Below, piece after piece: positions 1 to 7,007 of a stretch of 25,969 bases of DNA (position 1 is the first letter of the stretch; the number at the start of each line of letters is the position of its first letter). Source of the stretch: Chloroflexi bacterium UBA4736. GTDB taxonomy: Bacteria; Chloroflexota; Dormibacteria; Dormibacterales; Dormibacteraceae. The stretch lies in the NCBI GenBank assembly GCA_002404015.1, contig DHIW01000069.1:1-25969 (forward strand). Direction: 5' to 3'. A model generated the notes under the pieces. That model searched no databases, was not told where the DNA came from, and saw nothing but the letters and a program-made list of their open reading frames with translations. The position numbers and the translations under genes are program-made.

Positions 1-116
1 CCCTCAGACCGCCCTGAGCTTGCCCTTCCAGTCCATCTCAACCTCTCCAGGCCCTGCCGCCGCCGAACTTCGGTGGATTCGGGTCGCGGAGGGAGGGTCC
101 TGCTGTCACGAGATTC

Positions 117-1049
117 CTAGGCCGGCACGCCGCTTCCGAACACCGGCGTCAGCCACTCCGAACGCCCGGCGGCGCCTCGCACCATGGCCAGGTAGGCCTC
201 CTGGATCCGGTCCGTGATCGGCCCGATCGTGCCGTCGCCGACGACATAGTGGTCGATCTCGCGGATGGGACGCACCTCCATCGCGGTGCCGGCGAAGAAG
301 AGCTCGTCGGCTACGTACAGCTCGGTGGCATCCACCTCCCGCTCCTGGACGCGGACGCCCAGCTCGCGGGCCAGGCCCAGCACCGTGTCGCGGGTGACGC
401 CCTCGAGGATGGCGTCGGTCGTCCGCGGCGTGATGAGGATGCCATCGCGGACCAGGAAGACGTTCTGGCCCGGTCCCTCGGAAACCCGGCCGTCGGCGTT
501 GAGCATGATCGGCCAGTCGAACCCCTTGAGCTTGGAGTCCACCATCGCCGTCCGGCTGTTCAGGTAGTTGGCGCTGGCCTTCACGCGGGGTGACATGGCC
601 ACGTCCTGGAGACGCCGCCAGGGGCTGAGCGTGACGCGGATGCCCTTCTTGTCGACGATCGAGGGCCGCTGGAAGGCGAGCATGTAGACGCCGGTGGGCA
701 CCGAGTTCAGCTCGCCGCCGAACTCGACCTCCCCGAAGTAGACGCACACGCGCACGTGTGAGTCGGCCCGGAAGTCGTTGGCCCGCAGTACCTCCCGCAC
801 GCCGCCGACCAGGTCGGCGGGTCCGTAGGGGATCTCCATCCGAAGGAAGCGCATGGACGTTCCGAAGAGCCGATGCCAGTGGTCGTCGAGGCGGAAAAGG
901 TTCACCTCTTCGCCCTCGGCGGCCCTGTACGCGCGCAGGCCTTCGAAGACGCTGGCGCCGCGCAGGATCGCGTCGGTGTTGATGTGGACCTGGCTTTCGG
1001 CCCAGGGCGTCACGCGCCCGTTCATCCAGGTGTACTCGGGGTGCGCCAT
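117..1049 (-). CDS. ilvE: Branched-chain amino acid aminotransferase (IlvE-type, PLP class IV)
   Basis: This enzyme transfers the amino group between glutamate and the 2-oxo acids of leucine, isoleucine and valine; it is cytosolic and PLP-dependent. The 310-residue length is normal for IlvE. The N-terminus has the family pattern HINTDAILRGASVFEGLRAY. The PLP lysine is K157 in SPRVKASANYLNSR, and the phosphate-binding part EGPGQNVF follows near residue 191. The region around TAMEVRPIREID is the usual C-terminal active-site loop. The ATG at 1049 has an AAGGAG Shine-Dalgarno sequence and overlaps the TGA of the upstream OsmC remnant (TGATG), so translation may be coupled. A D-amino-acid aminotransferase or an aminodeoxychorismate lyase is less likely because the match runs the whole length of IlvE. 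The leader between this gene and the HTH-TPR gene is rich in hairpins. Confidence 0.93.
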   Translation of the reverse strand: MAHPEYTWMNGRVTPWAESQVHINTDAILRGASVFEGLRAYRAAEGEEVNLFRLDDHWHRLFGTSMRFLRMEIPYGPADLVGGVREVLRANDFRADSHVRVCVYFGEVEFGGELNSVPTGVYMLAFQRPSIVDKKGIRVTLSPWRRLQDVAMSPRVKASANYLNSRTAMVDSKLKGFDWPIMLNADGRVSEGPGQNVFLVRDGILITPRTTDAILEGVTRDTVLGLARELGVRVQEREVDATELYVADELFFAGTAMEVRPIREIDHYVVGDGTIGPITDRIQEAYLAMVRGAAGRSEWLTPVFGSGVPA

Positions 1050-1168
1050 CAGGACTCCTTCCCGGCCACGACGATTCGATTCTCGATGCTCATCTCGGGG
1101 TCCAGGCCGGCCTTCGCCGAGCAGTACCTGGTCTGGCTAAGCTCCACGGCCCGCCGAACGCTGGCCAC
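1049..1168 (-). pseudogene. C-terminal remnant of an OsmC-family protein
   Basis: About 39 in-frame codons end in TGA at 1051-1049. They include AVELSQTRYCSAKAGL followed by a hydrophobic strand with IENRIVVAG. This resembles the end of OsmC/Ohr-family peroxidases (AVELS..KYCS..A.L.....I...I.V), including the conserved cysteine. A whole OsmC protein is about 140 residues; the first 100 are missing, and upstream sequence gives way to hairpins and no family match. The GTG at 1168 has no Shine-Dalgarno sequence and is only a marker for where similarity begins. I infer a decayed gene whose tail stayed fused to the ilvE start. A short functional peptide cannot be excluded. The family call rests on pattern memory. 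Confidence 0.5.
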
Positions 1169-1196
1169 GCCGGCGGCGCCACAAACATTATTACGG

Positions 1197-1304
1197 CTGG
1201 GGAAGAACCTGCGGTTCCTCCCCAGTGCCCTACCTCCCTCGGAGGACTTACAGGGTTGGTGCGCGTCTGGAATTCGGGACCCAGACAGCCTGGCCGGGCC
1301 AGGC
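1197..1304 (-). other. Cluster of four hairpins in the leader between the HTH-TPR gene and ilvE
   Basis: Four inverted repeats lie in a row. 1288-1304 is a 17-base palindrome (GCCTGGCC, one base, GGCCAGGC). 1265-1270 pairs with 1281-1286 (GTCTGG/CCAGAC). 1233-1237 pairs with 1241-1245 (CCTCC/GGAGG). 1197-1209 pairs with 1213-1225, a 13-bp stem with a three-base loop. The single mismatch of the last stem becomes a G-U pair in minus-strand RNA, the strand of both flanking genes. There is no T-run after any hairpin, so simple intrinsic termination is unlikely. It could protect an mRNA end, regulate ilvE, or be a repeat element. I do not recognise a known riboswitch. Confidence 0.5.
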
Positions 1305-1335
1305 CTTCCCGCAGCGGCTTGATTCTTTAGAGTGC

Positions 1336-2700
1336 TCAGCCTGTCTGGCTGGCTTCGCGGCGGCCCTGTTCGGACCGGACCAGGGCCGGGCGCGAGGCTG
1401 CCAGGGCCAGCTTGGTGTGCTCCAGGGCGTCCTTCGTGGCTCCCCGCGCCTCGAGCACGTCGGCGTAGGCGGAGTGGCACTCGATGAGCCGCTCGCGGGC
1501 GTTCAGGTCGTTGAAGATCCGGATCGCGGTCTGGAAGTGGTTGTCCGCCGCGGCGTGGTCCAGGCGCAGGGTCAAAACCTGCGCCTGCAGCATCTCGGCG
1601 ACCCCGATGTTCAGGCGCTCGCCGAACTTGGTGGCCAGTTCCCGGGCCTCGGCGATGAGATCTTCGGCCTCGTCCAGGCTGCCCCGGACGACGTCGAGCT
1701 CCGCGAGGCTGAGGATGGCGTGGGACTTCATCTGCTCCATGCCCATGTCGTCGGCCTGGTCGATCGCGGACCGTAGGTGCTGGGCGGCGCCGGCGAGATC
1801 ACCCTGCTTCATCAGGGCCAGCCCGAGGTTGTTCTCGGTGCCCACGATGGAGGCGCGGTCGCGGAGCATCCCGTACAAGGCCAGCGCCCTCTGGGTGTGC
1901 GCCACGGCGCGGGTCGTGTCGCCCAGCTGCCCGTATGCGTTCGCCAGTCCCTGGTGGATCCTGGCCACCCGGCTCAGGTCGCGAAGCTCGTCGGCGGCGC
2001 GCAGGGCCGCCTCGTAGTTCTTGACCGCCCGCTCCCACTCGTGCTGGAGCAGGTGGATGTTCGCGATCCGGCTCAGGATCCGGGCCTCTGTCGCCGGCGG
2101 CCGCGGCTCGAGCTCGCGGCAGGCCCTGAGCGCCCTCTCCGCCACCTCGAGCGCGCTCGGATCCTGCTCGAGCGTGAGCGCGGCGGCCTCCCAGTCGAGG
2201 CACTCGACGGCCAGCCAGCGATCGCCCACGTCCTCGGCGATGCCCCGCGACTGCCGGAGGTGCTCCAGCGCGGGCCCCGGCCGCAGCGAGCGCGCGAGCG
2301 CCTGCCCGATCCAGCAGTGCAGCTGAGCCAGCGACCACTTGTCGCTGGTCTTCTGGAGCAGCTGCTGAGCTAGGGCGACCGCGGGCTCCAGCTCGCCGCG
2401 CTCGAGCAGCAGCTCGACCTCGTCGAGGGGCAGCCGGGGACCGGCCTGGGGGGCGCTGTCGGCGAGGAAGTAGCTGATCGGCTTGCCCGTCCGGCGGGCG
2501 ATCAGCTCGAGGGTGGGCATCGAGGGGCGCGAGCGGCCGGTCTCGATCAGGTGGATGGCGGCTCGGGTGAGTTGGCCGTCAGCGACCCCCGCCAAGCTCA
2601 AGCCTGCCTCGTCCCGCGCCTCGCGCACCGCCCCGGGGCGTATGTCGACGCCCTTGAGACGGCCGCGCCGAACTGTCAAGCCGGGGGCTGAACTGGCCAC
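1336..2700 (-). CDS. XRE-type HTH regulator with TPR array (RRNPP-like)
   Basis: This is probably a cytosolic transcription regulator controlled by a ligand, perhaps a peptide. Residues about 22-77 form an XRE/Cro-like helix-turn-helix (AVREARDEAGLSLAGVADG, then HLIETGRSRPSMPTLELIAR and a PISYFL end). Residues about 90-440 are helical tetratricopeptide repeats, for example IANIHLLQHEWERAVKNYEA, GLANAYGQLGDTTRAVAHTQ and NLGLALMKQGDLAGAAQHL. An N-terminal HTH followed by many TPRs, 454 residues in all, is the build of PlcR, NprR, PrgX and Rgg regulators. The GTG at 2700 lies six bases after TAAACT and has no Shine-Dalgarno sequence, so the mRNA is probably leaderless. A 31-residue exported peptide gene lies 57 bp upstream on the same strand. 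HTH-TPR proteins also occur without a peptide partner, so a peptide ligand is inference. Confidence 0.88.
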   Translation of the reverse strand: MASSAPGLTVRRGRLKGVDIRPGAVREARDEAGLSLAGVADGQLTRAAIHLIETGRSRPSMPTLELIARRTGKPISYFLADSAPQAGPRLPLDEVELLLERGELEPAVALAQQLLQKTSDKWSLAQLHCWIGQALARSLRPGPALEHLRQSRGIAEDVGDRWLAVECLDWEAAALTLEQDPSALEVAERALRACRELEPRPPATEARILSRIANIHLLQHEWERAVKNYEAALRAADELRDLSRVARIHQGLANAYGQLGDTTRAVAHTQRALALYGMLRDRASIVGTENNLGLALMKQGDLAGAAQHLRSAIDQADDMGMEQMKSHAILSLAELDVVRGSLDEAEDLIAEARELATKFGERLNIGVAEMLQAQVLTLRLDHAAADNHFQTAIRIFNDLNARERLIECHSAYADVLEARGATKDALEHTKLALAASRPALVRSEQGRREASQTG

Positions 2701-2725
2701 GATCGGAGTTTAGCCCAGGCTTGAC
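2675..2725. promoter_or_regulatory. Inverted repeat around the HTH-TPR start, possible autoregulatory operator
   Basis: GTCAAGCC at 2675-2682 and GGCTTGAC at 2718-2725 are perfect inverted copies. Their centre falls on the GTG start (2700), and the right arm lies beside the -10 hexamer. A third GTCAAG (2924-2929) overlaps the -35 hexamer of the upstream peptide gene. The arms are about four helical turns apart, so binding of a dimer or of two dimers with looping is possible. That the HTH protein binds here is inference. Confidence 0.35.
2707..2712 (-). promoter_or_regulatory. Putative -10 element for a leaderless HTH-TPR mRNA
   Basis: On the minus strand, TAAACT is followed by six bases and then the GTG start. 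This TAnnnT-N6-start spacing is typical of leaderless transcripts in high-GC bacteria and recurs at several genes in this window. No good -35 hexamer is visible. Confidence 0.5.
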
Positions 2726-2757
2726 GGGTTAGCTAGTGCCTTGAACGAACGGTGTGC

Positions 2758-2853
2758 TTATGGGGTCGTTGGCATCGGGTCCGCGAACGCCGGGAGAGCG
2801 GTGAGAGCGAACGTCACGACGGCGAGAACCAACGCGAGTGTCCATTTACGCAA
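2758..2853 (-). CDS. 31-residue signal-peptide-bearing peptide, candidate signalling propeptide
   Basis: The ORF starts at TTG 2853, eight bases after a perfect AGGAGGG Shine-Dalgarno sequence (2868-2862). An in-frame TAG two codons upstream rules out a longer form. The product begins MRKW, continues with a hydrophobic stretch of about 18 residues, and ends LPAFA-DPMPTTP before TAA. Charge, hydrophobic core and an AFA signal-peptidase I site are all in place, so cleavage would release a peptide of about seven residues, DPMPTTP. The gene is on the same strand as the HTH-TPR regulator, with 57 bp between stop and start. PapR, NprX, SHP, Phr and AimP propeptides have the same size and plan. A chance ORF is possible because it is short, but the ribosome site and signal peptide together make this unlikely. 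The mature form is inference. Confidence 0.66.
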   Translation of the reverse strand: MRKWTLALVLAVVTFALTALPAFADPMPTTP

Positions 2854-2899
2854 AGCCTAAACCCTCCTGTATACCAGCCTGACGGGAATATCGTACCCA

Positions 2900-2928
2900 G
2901 ACTTAACAACTCTCAACTCGATTGTCAA
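2900..2928 (-). promoter_or_regulatory. Candidate promoter of the small peptide gene
   Basis: TTGACA on the minus strand at 2928-2923 is a perfect -35 hexamer. At a 16-17 bp spacing the -10 is only fair (TTAAGT or TAAGTC near 2906-2900). The region is clearly richer in A+T than the flanking genes. Transcription would reach the Shine-Dalgarno sequence at 2868 after a short leader. Confidence 0.4.
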
Positions 2929-2957
2929 GTAAAAGCTTCAAATCGAACCTGGATATG

Positions 2958-2963
2958 TATAGT
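2958..2963 (+). promoter_or_regulatory. Candidate -10 element of the HD-GYP gene
   Basis: TATAGT at 2958-2963 matches TATAAT in five of six positions and lies 14 bases before the ATG at 2978, giving a leader of only a few bases that includes GGGAAGG. No convincing -35 hexamer is present, so an activator may be needed. The promoter is divergent from that of the peptide gene. Confidence 0.4.
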
Positions 2964-2977
2964 CAGCGCCGGGAAGG

Positions 2978-4030
2978 ATGGGCGGATTTCTGAACCGGAT
3001 CCGCCAGGAGATGGCGGCCGAATCCGGTGTTGATTCGAGCGCGATCCCTGGTTGGGAGCGCAATCGGCGGCCGCGCGTTCTGGCCGTCGACGACCAGCCC
3101 GCATTCCTGGGGCTGCTGAAGGCCTTTCTCTCGGGCCTCAACGTGGACATCGAGACCGCCAGCGATGGCGTCTCGGCCCTGGACGCCGTTCGCCGGCGCC
3201 CGCCCGACCTCGTTCTGCTCGACATCAACATGTCGGGCCGCAACGGCTTCGAGGTCTGCCGCGCCATCAAATCGTCCCCCGCCACTCGCCTGCTGCCGGT
3301 CGTCATGATCACCGGCCGCACCGGCGTCTCCGATCACGTTCTCGCCCTCGAAGCCGGGGCCGATGACCTCCTACCCAAGCCCCTTATCCGGGCCGAGCTG
3401 GTGGCTCGGGTCCGGTCCCTGCTCCGGTTGAAGAACGTCTACGACGAGCTGGACGACGCCGACCACGTGATCTTCGCGCTTGCGGCGGCGGTTGAGGCGA
3501 AGGACAACTACGGTGAGGACCACACGGAGCGCGTGGCGCTCACCTCACGGGCGCTGGGCCTCCGGCTAGGCCTCAGCGAGCCCCAGCTGGACACGCTCTA
3601 CCGGGGCGGCATGATCCACGACATCGGCAAGCTCGGCATCCCCGACGCGATCCTCCAGAAGAAGGGACCGCTTGATCAGGCCGAGACCGTCCTGATGCAG
3701 ACGCACCCCCTGGTGGGCGAGCAGATCGTGGCGCCGCTGCGCTCAGCCGGCTCCCTGCGCGAGATCGTCCGCAACCACCACGAGCACTACGACGGCGAGG
3801 GTTACCCGGACCAGCTGAAGGGTGACGACATCCCGATCCTGGCCCGCATCGTCGCCGTGGCGGACGCCTTCGACGCCCTTGTGAGCGACCGCCCCTACCG
3901 GCCTGGCCGAACCAGCGAAGAGGCAGTCGGGATCCTTCGCGACGGCTCCGGGACCCAGTGGGATCCGCAGGTGGTCGCGCTCTTCGCGACCGAGTTGGTG
4001 GACTTCCACACCAGGCTGCGAGCGGGCTAG
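2978..4030 (+). CDS. Response regulator with HD-GYP domain (cyclic-di-GMP phosphodiesterase)
   Basis: Residues about 33-150 are a receiver domain: VLAVDD with D38/D39, the phospho-acceptor D82 in VLLDINMSG, and the conserved lysine in LPKPL. Residues about 165-345 are an HD-GYP domain with the metal motif MIHDIGKLG (H214, D215) and the signature HHEHYDGEGYP (267-277), so it should be active in hydrolysing cyclic di-GMP. It is cytosolic and has no DNA-binding part. The ATG at 2978 sits close behind GGGAAGG; the ATG at residue 12, after CAGGAG, is an alternative. No partner histidine kinase is adjacent. Its stop codon overlaps that of the convergent ABC permease in a shared CTAG. Its position beside the peptide/HTH-TPR pair makes it a possible target of that regulator. 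Confidence 0.92.
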   Translation: MGGFLNRIRQEMAAESGVDSSAIPGWERNRRPRVLAVDDQPAFLGLLKAFLSGLNVDIETASDGVSALDAVRRRPPDLVLLDINMSGRNGFEVCRAIKSSPATRLLPVVMITGRTGVSDHVLALEAGADDLLPKPLIRAELVARVRSLLRLKNVYDELDDADHVIFALAAAVEAKDNYGEDHTERVALTSRALGLRLGLSEPQLDTLYRGGMIHDIGKLGIPDAILQKKGPLDQAETVLMQTHPLVGEQIVAPLRSAGSLREIVRNHHEHYDGEGYPDQLKGDDIPILARIVAVADAFDALVSDRPYRPGRTSEEAVGILRDGSGTQWDPQVVALFATELVDFHTRLRAG

Positions 4031-4887
4031 AGCTCCCGGCGCCGGAAGCTCCAGATCGTCAGGCCGACCATGAGGGCGAGCCAGGCCACCACCCACAGCA
4101 GGAACGCCGGCGGCGGCGGGTCGGTGGCCGCGAACGGGTTGGCTGCCAGGGCCCGGCCGGCGGTCCGGAACCCGGCCACGATCGAGGCCGGCTCGAGCGC
4201 GTAGACGGCGCCTCGCCAGAGCAGGTCGGTGGGCAGCAGCAGCTTGCTGGCGGTCCCGATGTGGGTCAGCACGTCGTTGTTAAGGGCCGTCCCGACTCCG
4301 CCGACGATGCCCCCGATCCAGGCGATGAAATACATCACGAGCGCGATGATGCCGCCGGTCATCCCGGCCAGCCGGGTGCTCATCAAGAGGGCCAGGCTGA
4401 GCAGGACCAGGCCCTCGACCCCGATGTAGGCGATCAGCTGGATGGGGTGCGGCGGCAGGTAGCCGGTCACCCAGTTGGTCACGATCATCTCCAGCCCCAC
4501 TGCTCCCGCCGAGTAGAGCAGGACGAGGACCGCCAGGCCCAGCCACTTGCCGAGGACCAGCTCGCTGCGCCGGACCGGTCGCGAGAGCAGGGCCAGCACC
4601 TGGCCGGACTCCACGTCGCCTGAGATCGATGGCGAGGCGACCAGCGTGGAGCTCAGCGCCAGCACCGCCGCGAACACGAACGCGATCAGGATCAGGAGCT
4701 GCGAGGCGATAGTGTGGACCGCAACCTCGCCGAGCGGCTGGCCGCCGTTGCTGATCGTCCAGAGCCGGCTGAACCCGTAGCCGGTGCCCCCGATCACGAC
4801 CAGGGTCAGGACGAGCAGGGCCAGCAGCAGCCAGCGGCGAGAGGCCTCGAGGATGGTGAGCCGGGCGATGGTCAGGATCGGAGGCAC
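4027..4887 (-). CDS. ABC-2 type permease (NosY-like)
   Basis: This is the membrane subunit of an ABC transporter whose ATPase is encoded just upstream. The 286-residue protein opens with ILTIARLTILEASRRW, typical of the ABC-2/NosY permease group, and has about six hydrophobic segments with VESGQVLALLSRPVRR between the second and third. The GTG start at 4887 comes four bases after the ATPase stop, so the two are in one operon with the sigma and anti-sigma genes. The substrate cannot be read from the sequence; export or membrane maintenance under stress is a guess from the operon. The gene ends tail to tail with the HD-GYP gene, sharing CTAG. Confidence 0.85.
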   Translation of the reverse strand: MPPILTIARLTILEASRRWLLLALLVLTLVVIGGTGYGFSRLWTISNGGQPLGEVAVHTIASQLLILIAFVFAAVLALSSTLVASPSISGDVESGQVLALLSRPVRRSELVLGKWLGLAVLVLLYSAGAVGLEMIVTNWVTGYLPPHPIQLIAYIGVEGLVLLSLALLMSTRLAGMTGGIIALVMYFIAWIGGIVGGVGTALNNDVLTHIGTASKLLLPTDLLWRGAVYALEPASIVAGFRTAGRALAANPFAATDPPPPAFLLWVVAWLALMVGLTIWSFRRREL

Positions 4888-4891
4888 GGTC

Positions 4892-5836
4892 TCAGTTCTC
4901 GCCCAGCAGCTGGAGGAAGCGGTCCTCGAGGGTCTGGTGGCGCGGCTCGACGGAGTACAGGCGCCCTCCCATCCCCACCACGGTGGTCACCAGCTCCGGC
5001 ACCCGGTCCGGCTCCAGGCCGCGGACGGTGATCCACTCGCCGTCGTCGTCCAGCTCGCCAAAGGTCTTGAGCGAGGCACGCTGGGCTGTCTCCAGGCCGG
5101 TCACCCGGATACGGACGGCCTGTCCGCCGAGCAGCTCGTCGAGCGTGCCGGTGGCGATCACGCGGCCCCGGTCGACCATGGCGACCCGGTCGCAAACCAT
5201 CTCCACCTCCGTCAGCAGGTGGGAGTTCAAGAAGACGGCTGAGCCGCGATCCCGCAGCCGGTGGATGACCTGGCGCACGTCGTGGCGGCCCACCGGGTCG
5301 AGCGCGCTGGTGGGCTCGTCCAGGAAGATCAGGTCGGGCTTCCCGAGCAGCGCCACGCCCAGGCCGAGCCGCTGCTGCATGCCCTTGGAGAACGTGCCGA
5401 CGCGGTGGCCGGCGCGCTCGTCGAGGCCGACCGTGACGAGCGCTTCGGCGATCTCCTCGCGCCACGTCGACCTGGGCAGCCGGGCCAGCTCGCAGTGGAC
5501 GGCCAGCACCTCCCGCGCGGTCAGCCAGTGCTGGTAGCGGAAGAGCTCTGGCAGGTAGCCGATGCGGCGCCGGGTCTGCAGGTCACCGATCGGCCGGCCC
5601 AGGACCCAGGCCTCGCCGGCGCTGGGCCGGATGAGGCCGAGCAGCAGCTTGACCGAGGTGGTCTTGCCGGCGCCGTTGGGGCCCAGGAAGCCGAACACCT
5701 CGCCCCGAGGCACGGTCATGGTCAGCCCGGCCAGCGCCACGGTGCTCCGGTATCGCTTGGCGAGCTCGACGGTGTGTACGGCAGGCGAGGCGGCGGCCGC
5801 CATGGCCGCCGCCTGCCTTTCTTGAAGATCGACCAA
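4892..5836 (-). CDS. ABC transporter ATP-binding protein (CcmA/NatA type)
   Basis: This is the ATPase subunit paired with the ABC-2 permease that follows. Walker A is GPNGAGKTT (about 52-60), the signature is FSKGMQQRLGLG, Walker B is LIFLDEPTSALDP, and the H-loop histidine is in LNSHLLTEVE. A C-terminal part of about 80 residues (RVTGLETAQRASLKTFGEL and onward) is the accessory domain common in this group. The TTG at 5836 follows the anti-sigma stop after four bases; the ATG at 5803 (residue 12) is a plausible alternative with a purine-rich stretch before it. The order sigma, anti-sigma, ATPase, permease suggests that the transporter is controlled with the envelope stress regulators. Confidence 0.9.
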   Translation of the reverse strand: MVDLQERQAAAMAAAASPAVHTVELAKRYRSTVALAGLTMTVPRGEVFGFLGPNGAGKTTSVKLLLGLIRPSAGEAWVLGRPIGDLQTRRRIGYLPELFRYQHWLTAREVLAVHCELARLPRSTWREEIAEALVTVGLDERAGHRVGTFSKGMQQRLGLGVALLGKPDLIFLDEPTSALDPVGRHDVRQVIHRLRDRGSAVFLNSHLLTEVEMVCDRVAMVDRGRVIATGTLDELLGGQAVRIRVTGLETAQRASLKTFGELDDDGEWITVRGLEPDRVPELVTTVVGMGGRLYSVEPRHQTLEDRFLQLLGEN

Positions 5837-5840
5837 TCAG

Positions 5841-7007
5841 TTAGTGAAGATTCTGAGCGACCTGCTTGGCGTCGGCCAGCGAGATCGTGCCGGCGACTGC
5901 GTAGATCACCCCATGGCCCTGGGCGTCCTTCTTGATCCAGACGACGCCGCTGCCCAGGCCGGTGTTGTCGCCGAACTCGGTGTAGGTGACGTTGTTGATC
6001 GTCTCAGTGGTGGACGTCACCTGGTCGGCCGGGATGGGGATCGGCAGGTTGCCGGTCGGGTTGTCGAGGCTGTTGATCGCTGCCTTGGCCGCGTCCGAGA
6101 GGCCGGGCTGGGCCAGCAGGTAGTTCTTCAACGTCGCCAGCGTGACGCCGGTCGAGGAGAGCTTGGGCGATTGGATCTCGGCGATCGCCAGCATGGGGCC
6201 GATGCTCCCCACGACGTCCGCCGGGTCACCGCCGGAGCCGCGGGCGGTCGAGGCCGCTCCCTGGAGCTTGGAGAGGTCGCCGTAGATCGCAGCCTGGCCG
6301 GGACCGATCTGGACGGTCAGCGTGCTCTTGTCGATGTTGTTGGGCAGCGCGGGCAGCGCCTTGCCGCTCTTGGCGGCAGCGGCGGCCGCCTTGGCAGCGC
6401 TGAAGGTGAAGGTCCCGGTGGCCTGGTTCACCGCCCCGTAGGAAGCCGTGGTCCCGGCCAGCTTGCTCGGCAGGTAGCCGGGATTGATGACCGGCAGCTG
6501 GCTGGCGCTGGCGGCGGCCGCGGCGTCGCTGACCTGCTTCAGCTCGGGCTGTGTGGTCCAGCTCACGTCGCCGTACTCGGCGAGCGGCGCCAGCGCGTTG
6601 AGGTCGCCGTTGGCGACGCTGACGGTCGTGATCTGGGTCGGCTCGAATAGCTTCTGCAGCGTGCTGGGCAGGGATGTCGCCGCGACCGCGACGATGATGG
6701 CCGCGGCCGCCAGGGCGGACGCGATGGCCGGGCGGCGCCAGCGGATACCGCTGATCACATTCCAGGCCGGGCGGCGGCGGACGCCCGTGGGCGCCAGGGC
6801 GCCCCGGATCCGCCCGAAGGCGGCCTCGGGGTCGACGGTCACGCCGGGCACCGCCAGCAGGGCGGCGCCTTCGCGCGCGTCGTCGGCGATCGCCGAGAAG
6901 CGCGACTGGCAGTCGGTGCAGGTGTTGTAGTGCTCCTTCGCCGCGCCGGCGACAGCCAGCGGCTCGTCGTACATGCGGCGGAGGGTTCCATCAGACAGGT
7001 GTCGCAC
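5841..7007 (-). CDS. Zinc-finger anti-sigma factor with extracytoplasmic domain
   Basis: This protein is expected to hold the ECF sigma factor encoded upstream inactive at the membrane. The N-terminus carries the ZAS motif H26-x3-C30-x2-C33 (HYNTCTDC). One membrane segment lies near residues 93-113 (AIASALAAAAIIVAVAATSL). The remaining 275 or so residues lie outside the membrane, are rich in Ala, Gly, Thr and Asn, and match no domain I know; they may sense the envelope signal. The GTG start at 7007 lies inside the sigma gene, seven bases after a perfect AAGGAG, a 17-base overlap that supports translational coupling. The outer domain is much longer than in most ZAS proteins. A shorter anti-sigma part fused to a separate lipoprotein-like domain is another way to read it. 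Confidence 0.82.
   Translation of the reverse strand: MRHLSDGTLRRMYDEPLAVAGAAKEHYNTCTDCQSRFSAIADDAREGAALLAVPGVTVDPEAAFGRIRGALAPTGVRRRPAWNVISGIRWRRPAIASALAAAAIIVAVAATSLPSTLQKLFEPTQITTVSVANGDLNALAPLAEYGDVSWTTQPELKQVSDAAAAASASQLPVINPGYLPSKLAGTTASYGAVNQATGTFTFSAAKAAAAAAKSGKALPALPNNIDKSTLTVQIGPGQAAIYGDLSKLQGAASTARGSGGDPADVVGSIGPMLAIAEIQSPKLSSTGVTLATLKNYLLAQPGLSDAAKAAINSLDNPTGNLPIPIPADQVTSTTETINNVTYTEFGDNTGLGSGVVWIKKDAQGHGVIYAVAGTISLADAKQVAQNLH

Noticed and set aside
1..116. Possible gene end at the left edge
   Set aside because: The 65-codon plus-strand frame here runs into the antisense of ilvE and has no recognisable pattern. I see nothing definite in these bases.
1197..1304. T-box or amino-acid riboswitch in front of ilvE
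   Set aside because: No T-box sequence, specifier loop or run of T after a terminator stem can be found, and I recognise no other riboswitch core.
2752..3033. 93-codon plus-strand frame over the peptide gene region
   Set aside because: No ribosome site and no pattern; it runs into the HD-GYP gene in another frame. The minus-strand 31-codon ORF is far better supported.
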